Source of the DNA: Henriciella sp.
GTDB lineage: Bacteria > Pseudomonadota > Alphaproteobacteria > Caulobacterales > Hyphomonadaceae
Assembly (NCBI GenBank): GCA_017642885.1
Contig: JAEPOM010000003.1
Coordinates: forward strand, 62,001-126,000
DNA: 64,000 bases
Direction: 5' to 3'
Part shown: in pieces, positions 17,147 to 24,957 of the stretch
How positions within the stretch are numbered: position 1 is the stretch's first letter
Layout of the letters: every line of letters starts with the position of its first letter
The notes under the pieces: model-generated
The model's database searches: none
The model's input: only the letters and a program-made list of their open reading frames with translations
Told to the model about the DNA's origin: nothing
Translations under genes and position numbers: made by a program

Positions 17147-18295
17147 CTAGGCCTTCTCGAGTACTTCCTTAATTGACCCTTCCCAAACCTCTTGGGCTGC
17201 CTGCCACGTGACCACCGCGAGTGTGTCGCCGTTTTCTTCGTTGACCATCTGCAATGGCCCAAGGAAAGTCATGTAAAACTCGCTATCGATTGGGAAGAAA
17301 GTCCGACCATGAAACGCTTGGCAAGACTCGTATCCATAAGCGGGTGCCACAACCGTCTCACCTCCGTCATTTACGCCACCGCGAACTTCCATTCGTCCCT
17401 TGGTTAAAAAATACTCGCCCGGGCCAATGTGGTAATGGCTGGCAAAGCTCGACCCTGCGGGACAATCGAAGATCGCGGCCCAGGACCCGAGTTCCGGGGC
17501 AACATTCAGAAGTTTCCAGCGAATTCCTCCGCCGCTGAATGCTTCAGGAAACGGAACCCATGGTAGATCGTCTAGCTCTACAGCGCGACCTTCGACCGGG
17601 TCATAGTGATTGGGTAATTTGGACATATCAATTTTGCTCCCTTTGGTTTGTGATTGTGTGGCGCTGCTTTTCGCTGCAGCGGGTTTATCTTTTCGTTTGA
17701 ACAGTCCCATGTCTGGGCTCCCCTCATCTTCTTCTGTTTGTGGAATGGCGCCGGCATCGCGACACAGCCTTGTCAGGCTGGTAGCCTCTAAGATTTCAAT
17801 CCAGTAGCCATCAGGATCTTGAACAAAGGCCAGGCCCTTCATGCTGCCTTCTTCGGGGCGCTTGACGAACGTTACGCCCATCCGATCGAACCGCTGGCAC
17901 GCCCGAGCCACATCGGGAACGGATAATCCGATATGGCCAAATCCACGCGGGTCTGCGTTGCCATTGTGATAGACGTCGCCTTCCTCAGTTTCTGTTCCCC
18001 AATTGTGGGTGAGCTCGAGCATGGCGCGTTGCTTAAACACAAACTCTGTACGACCGGCCGCGGTCGCGGGGAGCGGTCCGTCCTCCGGACTAAGATATCC
18101 CAGGAAAAACAACGTGAACTTCATGTCCGGAAAGTCGAGTTGTTTCAACAAGACCATGCCCAGGACGTCCTGGTAGAAATTCAAGGACCTTTCCGGGTCT
18201 TTTATTCGCAACATTGTCTGATTGAAAACGAAGCCATCGGTCTCTTTTGCTTCGTTTACTGTACTGGACGGTTGTTCGTATTTCTTAGGTTTCAC
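17147..18295 (-). CDS. Glyoxalase I - acetylacetone dioxygenase-like cupin fusion
   Basis: 382 residues, two enzymes in one chain. Residues 20-175 are glyoxalase I of the long zinc type, close to the human enzyme. Metal ligands Gln26, Glu94 (LELTHNWG), His121 (GFGHIG) and Glu167 (WIEIL) are all present, and it turns methylglyoxal-glutathione hemithioacetal into S-D-lactoylglutathione. Residues 245-372 are a cupin matching acetylacetone dioxygenase Dke1 in my memory of that family: VPFPEAFS, CPAGSSFASHYH, GPGEYFLTKGRMEVRGG, and the three-histidine iron site His287, His289, His329. Dke1 cleaves acetylacetone to methylglyoxal plus acetate. The linker (176-244) keeps two internal ATG codons with good ribosome sites (17710 and 17626), so a free dioxygenase may also be made. 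The start is GTG. Confidence 0.88.
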   Translation of the reverse strand: MKPKKYEQPSSTVNEAKETDGFVFNQTMLRIKDPERSLNFYQDVLGMVLLKQLDFPDMKFTLFFLGYLSPEDGPLPATAAGRTEFVFKQRAMLELTHNWGTETEEGDVYHNGNADPRGFGHIGLSVPDVARACQRFDRMGVTFVKRPEEGSMKGLAFVQDPDGYWIEILEATSLTRLCRDAGAIPQTEEDEGSPDMGLFKRKDKPAAAKSSATQSQTKGSKIDMSKLPNHYDPVEGRAVELDDLPWVPFPEAFSGGGIRWKLLNVAPELGSWAAIFDCPAGSSFASHYHIGPGEYFLTKGRMEVRGGVNDGGETVVAPAYGYESCQAFHGRTFFPIDSEFYMTFLGPLQMVNEENGDTLAVVTWQAAQEVWEGSIKEVLEKA

Positions 18296-18316
18296 GAGAT
18301 GCCAACTCCGTAAATC

Positions 18317-18341
18317 ATGCCCGGCCGTGCAGGCCGGGCAT
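18317..18341. repeat. Strong hairpin between TonB receptor and fusion gene
   Basis: ATGCCCGGCC, five-base loop, GGCCGGGCAT: ten perfect pairs inside the 54-base gap. In the direction of transcription (minus) no T-run follows, so it is probably not a full terminator. It more likely serves as an mRNA processing or stability element that sets different levels for receptor and enzymes. Confidence 0.6.
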
Positions 18342-18349
18342 TTGTTGCG

Positions 18350-20659
18350 TTAGAATTCAACCTTGACTGAACCGATGACGCGGCGGGGCTGCTCGAGCGA
18401 GCCGATGATGATCTGCCCGGGCCCGCCAGGGACGAGACTGCCTGCGAAATTCGGAAACTCTTGAACGTCGACATAGTATTCTTCGTCAAAGACATTCTCG
18501 ACATAGAGATCCACAGTCACATTCCCGAAGGAGTAACCCGCGCTAACATCCACCACGGTGAAGCTTGGATTGGTGAACTCCGGAAAGTCGTCGCCGGGCG
18601 CCTCAAAGAACTGCGCATTGGTTGAAGACTCGCCTTTGTAACGGGCCTGCACGCGCGCGAAGAACTCAGATTCATTGCCCACAGGCTTTGAGAAATCTAA
18701 TGCTGCGGATCCACTCCATTCGGTCGCGTTAGGAGGTTGCGTCCCGGAGATATCCCGACCGGTTATGGGCGAAATCGTGCCATCATCCCATTCAGCGTCG
18801 AGATATCCGAAGCCGCCTGAGAAGGTTAGGTAATCAGAGAGAAGCCAGGTCAAATCGGCTTCGAAGCCAAGTTGCTGCGAATCCCCCGCATTGACGACGC
18901 CTTCAACAAAACCACCGTCGGGATCGCTCGCCTGGAGTTCGAATTGGCGGTCTTTGTAATCGATGTAAAAGCCAGCCGCGGTTAGAATCATTCGGCCATC
19001 CATCAACTGGCCTTTATAGCCAAGCTCAAACTGAGTGGCGGTCTCCTTATCGAACCCGAGCAAATTATTAGAATTCGCAAAATTATTGAGACCAAAGTCC
19101 CCAGGTTCAAAGCCCTGTGAAATAGACCCGTACAAAAGTGTTGAGCCATCGTCACTCTTCCACGACAAGGAACCACGTCCTAGAACGACGGTCTCAGAAT
19201 TCTCTCCGGAAATCCCCGTGTCCAGATTGGTTCGCTTCGTCTCGGTGTCATCGATCCGGATACCGCCACCGAGTTCCCAATTGCCAAACGTATAGCTCCC
19301 ATTCGCAAACACGGCCTGTTGAGTACGGCTTCGGCGGCTCACTTCGAAGGGGAGGACGGCCTGAATTACACCATCGTCTGCATCGGGAAGCGGTGCACAG
19401 ACGCCCGGGTCCAAGAAACAAAATCCGCCACGAACATTCAGTACTGAGCTTAAATCGCGAGACAGGTCCAAGTAATAAGCACCGACTTGCCAGTCGAGAG
19501 GACCATTGCCGTTTGAGCTTACTCTGAATTCCTGCGTCACGGCTTCGAAATCTTCTGGTCTGAACAGGTCGAGCACAAATTCCTGGTTAAGGTCCAAGTC
19601 CGTTTGGCGAAGAGACTCAGTTTCTGTGTATGATGAGATCGACGATAGGATCACATTCGGCAGTTCGTAGGTTAGATCAAGTGTCGCTGCGGTCGTCTCT
19701 CGGTCATGACGTGGATTGAAACTGGTGTCGACTGTCGTGGGATACTCAAACGAGCCGTCTAACTCCAAAGACCAAACATTGTTGGGGGCATCAAGCTCAT
19801 TGTATCGAACGGAAGCGAGAGCTGAAAAGTTTTCAGTGATGTCGCCACCAAGCGAAACGCGAAGCCCCATTTCTTCGAACGACCGAACGTCTGGATCATT
19901 GGTTCCTGCAAGACCGTTTGAGCGAACCGAGTTTGGATTGGTCAAGTACGAGTCATCTGAAACCGAAAATCCAAACAATCTCAGCGCCCAGCTATCTGAG
20001 AGTGGAATATTGGTTTCGGCCTCCAGGTCGATATACCCATCTTCTCCGCCGCGAAGCTTCGCTCGCGCGGTATAGCCACTAGGGTCCGGACGCGCGCTGA
20101 TGAATTTCACAGCACCGCCTATATTAGATCCGCCATAGAGGATACCCTGCGGCCCTTTTAGCACTTCGACGCGCTCAAGGTCTCCAAATCGGGACGAGGC
20201 GTCAGAAAAAAGCTGCACATCGTCCAGGTAAAATCCAACGCCCTGAGTATTCCCGAATCCGCCGAGCCCTCGCAATGTGACATTTGGGAATCCGTCAAGC
20301 CGTGTGCTGAGAAACAGGTTCGGAACCAGCAGGCCGATATCACTAAGGCCATCAATATTCGCATTCTCGATGTCACTCTCGGAAAACGACGCGAGACTTT
20401 CCGGCACATCAAGTTCTGATTCAGCCTTTTTCCGAGCTGTGACGGTCACAACTTCCAAAGTCTTGCGCTCTTGTTCTTCGACGGGAGCGCCATCAATTTC
20501 AGTGTCAGCATCGGGACCCGATTGAGCGAATGCCGGTGATGCGGCGAACACCATTCCGATCGAAAGCGCCGCGGCTCCTAACAGTTGCGTACGGAATTTG
20601 TTGCCCGAAGACGTGCGCTCGAAAATGGATGAGTCGCGGCTGATATATGATGATCCCAA
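18350..20659 (-). CDS. TonB-dependent outer-membrane receptor, first gene of the island operon
   Basis: 769 residues, full size. A long N-terminal signal region ends ASPAFAQ. A TonB-box-like segment (LEVVTVTARKK) follows, then the plug (VTLRGLGG, LERVEVLKGPQGILYGGSN, GGAVKFIS) and a 22-strand barrel ending in an aromatic C-terminus (VIGSVKVEF). It imports a ligand across the outer membrane using energy from TonB-ExbBD. The ligand is not readable from sequence. As head of an operon for a diketone-type substrate it may take up that substrate or its iron complex, since acetylacetone chelates iron; that is inference. Its start faces a divergent AraC regulator. Confidence 0.93.
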   Translation of the reverse strand: MGSSYISRDSSIFERTSSGNKFRTQLLGAAALSIGMVFAASPAFAQSGPDADTEIDGAPVEEQERKTLEVVTVTARKKAESELDVPESLASFSESDIENANIDGLSDIGLLVPNLFLSTRLDGFPNVTLRGLGGFGNTQGVGFYLDDVQLFSDASSRFGDLERVEVLKGPQGILYGGSNIGGAVKFISARPDPSGYTARAKLRGGEDGYIDLEAETNIPLSDSWALRLFGFSVSDDSYLTNPNSVRSNGLAGTNDPDVRSFEEMGLRVSLGGDITENFSALASVRYNELDAPNNVWSLELDGSFEYPTTVDTSFNPRHDRETTAATLDLTYELPNVILSSISSYTETESLRQTDLDLNQEFVLDLFRPEDFEAVTQEFRVSSNGNGPLDWQVGAYYLDLSRDLSSVLNVRGGFCFLDPGVCAPLPDADDGVIQAVLPFEVSRRSRTQQAVFANGSYTFGNWELGGGIRIDDTETKRTNLDTGISGENSETVVLGRGSLSWKSDDGSTLLYGSISQGFEPGDFGLNNFANSNNLLGFDKETATQFELGYKGQLMDGRMILTAAGFYIDYKDRQFELQASDPDGGFVEGVVNAGDSQQLGFEADLTWLLSDYLTFSGGFGYLDAEWDDGTISPITGRDISGTQPPNATEWSGSAALDFSKPVGNESEFFARVQARYKGESSTNAQFFEAPGDDFPEFTNPSFTVVDVSAGYSFGNVTVDLYVENVFDEEYYVDVQEFPNFAGSLVPGGPGQIIIGSLEQPRRVIGSVKVEF

Positions 20660-20959
20660 CTGAACCTCCCTTGGGTGCAGGCATTTTCGCCTTATTGCCT
20701 GCAGGATGGCGATCGGCAGCTGAAACGGCTTTACTCACAGCGCAAAGCGTCTTGGATAATTGTGCGAAGCCGTCCGGCTGCGGGGAATGTGCGAGTCGCT
20801 ATATCTGCCGGGGATGTTGCTATTCGGCGAGATCTAAGAACACGCAAGTATCCTTCGTCAGTCAACGAGCGGAGCCCTCCAGACTGTACATTTGGCGAAT
20901 AATCGATCAGTATAAGTGAAAATACGTACTCGATTTTAGGCGAGTAAGGAGGATTTTCG
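20660..20959. promoter_or_regulatory. Divergent control region of the island operon
   Basis: 300 bases between the TonB receptor and the AraC-type gene, with no credible frame. GGCGAG/GGCGAA recurs at 20825, 20894 and 20939, each preceded by a T-rich run, and could mark regulator half-sites. I see no clear sigma-70 promoter on either strand. The AraC ribosome site AAGGAGG is at 20946-20952. Confidence 0.4.
20946..20952 (+). promoter_or_regulatory. Ribosome binding site deciding a TTG start
   Basis: A perfect AAGGAGG seven bases before TTG at 20960. It fixes the AraC-type start at TTG, as no in-frame ATG lies near. Confidence 0.85.
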
Positions 20960-21910
20960 TTGGCTGTTGTTCCAGAGGCCCAATCCTGGACTACAACAAA
21001 TCACGTATCGCATCAGCGATACGATGCATGGGTGCATCTACTCAATGAGACGTTCGGCACCTGGGGTGCACAGTCTATTTCGAACCGAGACTTCAACGCT
21101 GAGGTAAAAGCGACCGACATAGGGTCGCTTAAGGTTGTAGAATGTGTTTGCGACCCGTGCGGCGGTCAACGTACTGCCAGTACAGTGCGGATCGACGATG
21201 AAGAGCGGCTCGCCATTCAGCTCGTCCTCTCAGGACGTGAGCATATGCGCTTGGGCGATCAGGAGGCAGTTCTTGAGGCTGGCGACATATTCGTTTGGGA
21301 CACGACTCAGCCAATGACATTTGAAGTCCAGCAAAGGCTCCACAAAATATCTGCTGTCCTTCCTCTCCAAAGGTTCAAGCAGTGGATGCCAGACACATGG
21401 CTTACCGTTCCACGACATGTGAAGGCCGGATCACCCACGTCGTCGCTCGTCGGATCTTTTCTATCAAGTCTGGCGTTTTCGAACATTGCAGACCGCCCCG
21501 TGAATGACACCGCTCTGATCGAAGCTGCGATTGCCTTGTTTGCAACTCCAGGTCACGGATCCCCCGCTGATGCCACGCTGAAATCTTCGCAGCTACGGCT
21601 CGTTAAATCTTCGGTCATTCGCCGATTGTCCGATCCGTCTCTATCGGTGGAGAAAATTGCCCAACAGAATGCGATATCCGTTCGCAACCTTCACTGGCTG
21701 TTCGAGGAAAACGACGAAACCGCTTGGCGCTTTGTCGTTTCTGAACGTCTTAAACGGTGTCAAAAAGATCTCTGCAATCCTACGATGCGGGCGCGGAGCA
21801 TAACAGATATTGCGTTCGCTTGGGGGTTCTCAGACGCAGCATACTTCAGCCGCGTCTTTAAAGAAAAGTTCGGCACAAGCCCATCCCAGTTTCGGAACGA
21901 AAAAGCTTAA
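20960..21910 (+). CDS. AraC-family transcriptional regulator
   Basis: 316 residues. The N-terminal part resembles the AraC-binding-like sensing domain (a beta barrel including IQLVLSGREHMRLGDQEAVL and GDIFVWDTTQPM). The C-terminal 100 residues are an AraC double helix-turn-helix (LSVEKIAQQNAISVRNLHWL, then SITDIAFAWGFSDAAYFSRV and FKEKFGTSPSQFR). It is divergent from the TonB receptor and is therefore the likely inducer-responsive activator of the five-gene operon. The inducer could be the diketone or methylglyoxal. It is transcribed towards the tRNA-Gly fragment. Confidence 0.92.
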   Translation: MAVVPEAQSWTTTNHVSHQRYDAWVHLLNETFGTWGAQSISNRDFNAEVKATDIGSLKVVECVCDPCGGQRTASTVRIDDEERLAIQLVLSGREHMRLGDQEAVLEAGDIFVWDTTQPMTFEVQQRLHKISAVLPLQRFKQWMPDTWLTVPRHVKAGSPTSSLVGSFLSSLAFSNIADRPVNDTALIEAAIALFATPGHGSPADATLKSSQLRLVKSSVIRRLSDPSLSVEKIAQQNAISVRNLHWLFEENDETAWRFVVSERLKRCQKDLCNPTMRARSITDIAFAWGFSDAAYFSRVFKEKFGTSPSQFRNEKA

Positions 21911-22022
21911 GCGTTGCATTTCTATTCTAGATTTTAGTTACTAACCGCAATAATCTAATTTGGGCGATACAGCGGACGTCCTCGGCGTCCAATTACGGGC
22001 ATTTTAAACCGTACCCGGATGT

Positions 22023-22104
22023 GGGCAACGTATGGGCAATGCTAATCGCCTTCGAAGCATTACAATACGCTGCGATAGGCTACGTTAAACTGCGTTGGGC
22101 AACG
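22023..22104. repeat. GGGCAACG direct repeats beside the attachment site
   Basis: GGGCAACG at 22023, GGGCAATG at 22034 and GGGCAACG at 22097, within 125 bases of the tRNA fragment. Repeated short motifs flanking a tRNA core are typical of integrase arm-type sites. A further GGGCAACG occurs at 28952, so the motif may have another meaning. Confidence 0.35.
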
Positions 22105-22146
22105 TTGTGCTCTTTCAAATTCAATGACTTAATGGAAGTCGGAGCG

Positions 22147-22191
22147 TTGCCAAGGTTGGGGTCGAGAGTTCGAATCTCTTCGCCCGCTCCA
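22147..22191 (+). other. 3' half of tRNA-Gly(GCC): likely island attachment site
   Basis: The sequence starts in the anticodon loop TTGCCAA and continues through the anticodon 3' stem, variable loop, T-arm (GAGAG-TTCGAAT-CTCTT) and acceptor strand CGCCCGC-T-CCA. This is the 3' half of a glycine tRNA with anticodon GCC. The preceding 35 bases (AATGACTTAATGGAAGTCGG...) do not form a D-arm or acceptor 5' strand, so there is no complete tRNA here. Tyrosine integrases insert elements into tRNA 3' halves and leave such an orphan copy at the far end. The orientation puts the intact tRNA to the left, with the element between. Confidence 0.8.
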
Positions 22192-22435
22192 AATTGATCA
22201 TATACTACTTCCACACATTGTTGGCGCGGCGCCCAGCCAGGCGCCTTGTGAGGAGCCCGTCTGACCGAGCATACGTTGTTGTCAATTTGCAACATTGTCC
22301 GGACATTTCTGATCCGTGATTTCACCTAGGCTTGTCAATTCATCCTAAATGAGCTCAACCAAATGGTATATCATTTGATTGATATGCAAATAGCTTTGCG
22401 TGCTGAGGATCGCGCTGGCGCAAAGGGAGATAAGA

Positions 22436-24742
22436 TTGTCCAAATCATTTTTGCTAGCGGGCGCAACCGCGCTCGCATTTACGAGTTTCGCTATACCCGC
22501 GCACGCACAAAGCGTAGAGGACGAACCCGAAGCCAGACAAGATGTCGTTGTGATCACCGGTCGGAAGAAAGAGGAAACGCTTCTCGAAGCTCCGATTTCG
22601 GTTTCCGCTTACTCGGCTGAATTGCTCGAATCCTTCGGCGCTGTGAACGCGCGGGATGTCGCCGACCTCACCCCCGGGCTTCAAATCGCGGGGGATTTTG
22701 GTCGATCGGGCGAACGTCCTGTTATTCGCGGGATCTCCAACCTTCGGACAGAAACGGCCCAGCCCGTCGGTCTGTTTATCGATGGCGTCTATGTTCGCAA
22801 CGGGATCATTTCCGAGATCCTCGACAATGTCGAACGGGTTGAGGTTCTGAAAGGCCCGCAAGGCGCACTTTATGGCCGATCCACCTATGGCGGCGTGATC
22901 AACTATATCTCGAAAACCCCAAGTGACGAGTTCGAAGCGAGCTTCTCCGGCACCTATGCCGAGCATGATCAGGCAGAGGTTACGGCGCGCGTTTCCGGTC
23001 CGGTTGCCGACGGTTTCAATCTCGCCGTCGGGGGCCGGTATTACGAGTATGGCGGTGAGTATGACAACACGAACGCGAACTCCAGCGGGCGTGATGTCGG
23101 CGAAGAAAAGACCACAGCCGTCTATGGCGCGATCAATTTTCAGCCTCCGCAAACGCCGCAATTAGAAGCTAATTTCCGCGCCTATTATTCCAAGGATGAA
23201 GACGGTCAGTTTGCCGGGCAATTGTTTGATTCTACGTTTAACAATTCAGTCGCGGCAGGCGGGACTGCATGTCCTGAGGTTATTCGCTCCTATTTCTGCG
23301 GCGAAGCTTCCACGCCGAGCAGCGTGAACATTGCGACGTCCGCCGACCAGGGTCAGATCGTGTCTCCATTCTTTGGCGGAATTGGCGCAGCGTGGGATTT
23401 CCGGGCCGGCCTGGATCGTGAAATCCACCGCGTCACCGGTGACGTCACTTATGATTTCTCCGAGAACCTGTCGCTGACTTATATGGGCGGCTTCACGTCT
23501 GAAGAAAGCCAGACCGTCACCAACCAATCGTATTCTGGAACAATTGTCGGAAATTCATTTGGTTCGTTCCCGTCTGCCTGGGTAACTGACGATCAGGCCG
23601 AGCGTGATTACTGGTCCCATGAATTGCGCCTTAACGGCACGATCAACGACCAATTGGACTGGATCCTCGGCGCCTTCATTTATGATGAGGAATCGTCCGG
23701 AATCGATCGCAATATCCTGGAGCCGACTTACGGATTTGATGGCGAGCGCAGCAACGAAGAGAAAGCCGTTTATGGCGCCCTTTCTTTCGATGCTACGGAT
23801 CAACTCTCCTTCGGGCTGGAAGGCCGCTACTATGAAGAAGACGTCGGCGTTGTCACAGCCGTGGCAAATGCACGTGGACGGGAGCTCGACGCAACGTTTG
23901 ACGGGTTCACCTATCGCGCCACCGCGGACTATACATTTGCTGACGGTACGCTGCTTTACAGCAGTGTATCGACTGGCAACAAAGCCGGCGGGTTCAATAC
24001 AAACGTCAACCCCGATGACCCGGTCGAAGCACCGTTCTCATCTTTCGATGAAGAAATCTCGACCCAGTACGAAGTTGGCCTCAAAGGGCAATATTTCGAC
24101 AATCGCTTGCGCCTTTCAGGTGCCCTTTATCGGATCGATCTCGAGGATCAGCAGATCAGTCAGGTCGTGATCCTCAACGAAGGTACGCCGCAACAAGTCC
24201 AGGTGACCGTAGTCTTGAATGCCGGCCAGACCGAGATAAACGGCCTCGAAATCGACGGGCAGTTTGACGTGACCGACAACTTCACGGTCGGGGCGGTTTA
24301 TTCTCGCGCCGATGGTGAGTTTACGGAGGGTAGCGATCCAACACAGGCAACCATCTTGCCATCAGATACGATTGTTGGCTTCAGCGTGCCGCGGGTGCCG
24401 AAAGACACCGCGACCGTCATGGCGAATTATACGTTCCAGGATGTCGGCGGCTGGACGCCGAACCTGCGCGTAGACGGGATCTTCCGATCTTCACAATACG
24501 CTCAAGTTCAAAATCTGATCGAAACCGGCGAAAGCTTCAAAACCAATCTCCGCCTTTCCCTGGATCACGCGGACTCGAATACGGAAGTAACCCTGTGGGG
24601 ACGCAACATCCTTGATGATGACGCCCCGATCGGCGTTTTCCGCTACGTCGATCCCGGTGACTTCCGCTTCTTCGCCCGCGCACACGTATCTTTCCTGCCG
24701 CGCGGTCAGCAATTTGGGGTCACCGTGCGCAAAGAATTCTAG
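22436..24742 (+). CDS. TonB-dependent receptor
   Basis: About 768 residues. I start it at TTG 22436, six bases after AAGGGAG, instead of GTG 22400; this gives a clean signal peptide SKSFLLAGATALAF...AHAQS. Plug motifs: RQDVVVITGRKKEE (TonB box region), VIRGISNLRTE, VERVEVLKGPQGALYGRSTYGG. The barrel ends in FGVTVRKEF. It is the first gene right of the tRNA fragment and is followed by a strong terminator, then a secreted amidohydrolase in the same direction. The ligand is unknown; the neighbour hints at peptides or modified amino acids. Confidence 0.93.
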   Translation: MSKSFLLAGATALAFTSFAIPAHAQSVEDEPEARQDVVVITGRKKEETLLEAPISVSAYSAELLESFGAVNARDVADLTPGLQIAGDFGRSGERPVIRGISNLRTETAQPVGLFIDGVYVRNGIISEILDNVERVEVLKGPQGALYGRSTYGGVINYISKTPSDEFEASFSGTYAEHDQAEVTARVSGPVADGFNLAVGGRYYEYGGEYDNTNANSSGRDVGEEKTTAVYGAINFQPPQTPQLEANFRAYYSKDEDGQFAGQLFDSTFNNSVAAGGTACPEVIRSYFCGEASTPSSVNIATSADQGQIVSPFFGGIGAAWDFRAGLDREIHRVTGDVTYDFSENLSLTYMGGFTSEESQTVTNQSYSGTIVGNSFGSFPSAWVTDDQAERDYWSHELRLNGTINDQLDWILGAFIYDEESSGIDRNILEPTYGFDGERSNEEKAVYGALSFDATDQLSFGLEGRYYEEDVGVVTAVANARGRELDATFDGFTYRATADYTFADGTLLYSSVSTGNKAGGFNTNVNPDDPVEAPFSSFDEEISTQYEVGLKGQYFDNRLRLSGALYRIDLEDQQISQVVILNEGTPQQVQVTVVLNAGQTEINGLEIDGQFDVTDNFTVGAVYSRADGEFTEGSDPTQATILPSDTIVGFSVPRVPKDTATVMANYTFQDVGGWTPNLRVDGIFRSSQYAQVQNLIETGESFKTNLRLSLDHADSNTEVTLWGRNILDDDAPIGVFRYVDPGDFRFFARAHVSFLPRGQQFGVTVRKEF

Positions 24743-24766
24743 TCTACGCGTTTCGCGCTTAAAATC

Positions 24767-24802
24767 GGGCGAGCTTCTCAATTATGGAAGCTCGCCCTTT
24801 TT
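24767..24802 (+). terminator. Intrinsic terminator after the TonB receptor
   Basis: GGGCGAGCTTC, nine-base loop, GAAGCTCGCCC, then TTTTT: eleven perfect pairs. Confidence 0.9.
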
Positions 24803-24957
24803 GCATCCTTCGTCATCGTTGGTAGCAATTCTCGCGTGATCGGAACGGGATCGCTTGATTTTCAGCACCCGAGCTCTGTACAGTTCAGAAAAACAAGAAA
24901 AGCCGGAAGGCAGGTCGCGCCCCGACACGCCTGCCCGATCCACAAACGGAGAGATTC

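Noticed and set aside
22105-22191. A complete tRNA-Gly gene
   Set aside because: The 35 bases before the anticodon loop do not form an acceptor 5' strand or D-arm, so only the 3' half is present.
22080-22325. Minus-strand ORF of 81 residues containing GEEIRTLDP
   Set aside because: This is the familiar false translation across the antisense of a tRNA 3' end; it covers the tRNA-Gly fragment.
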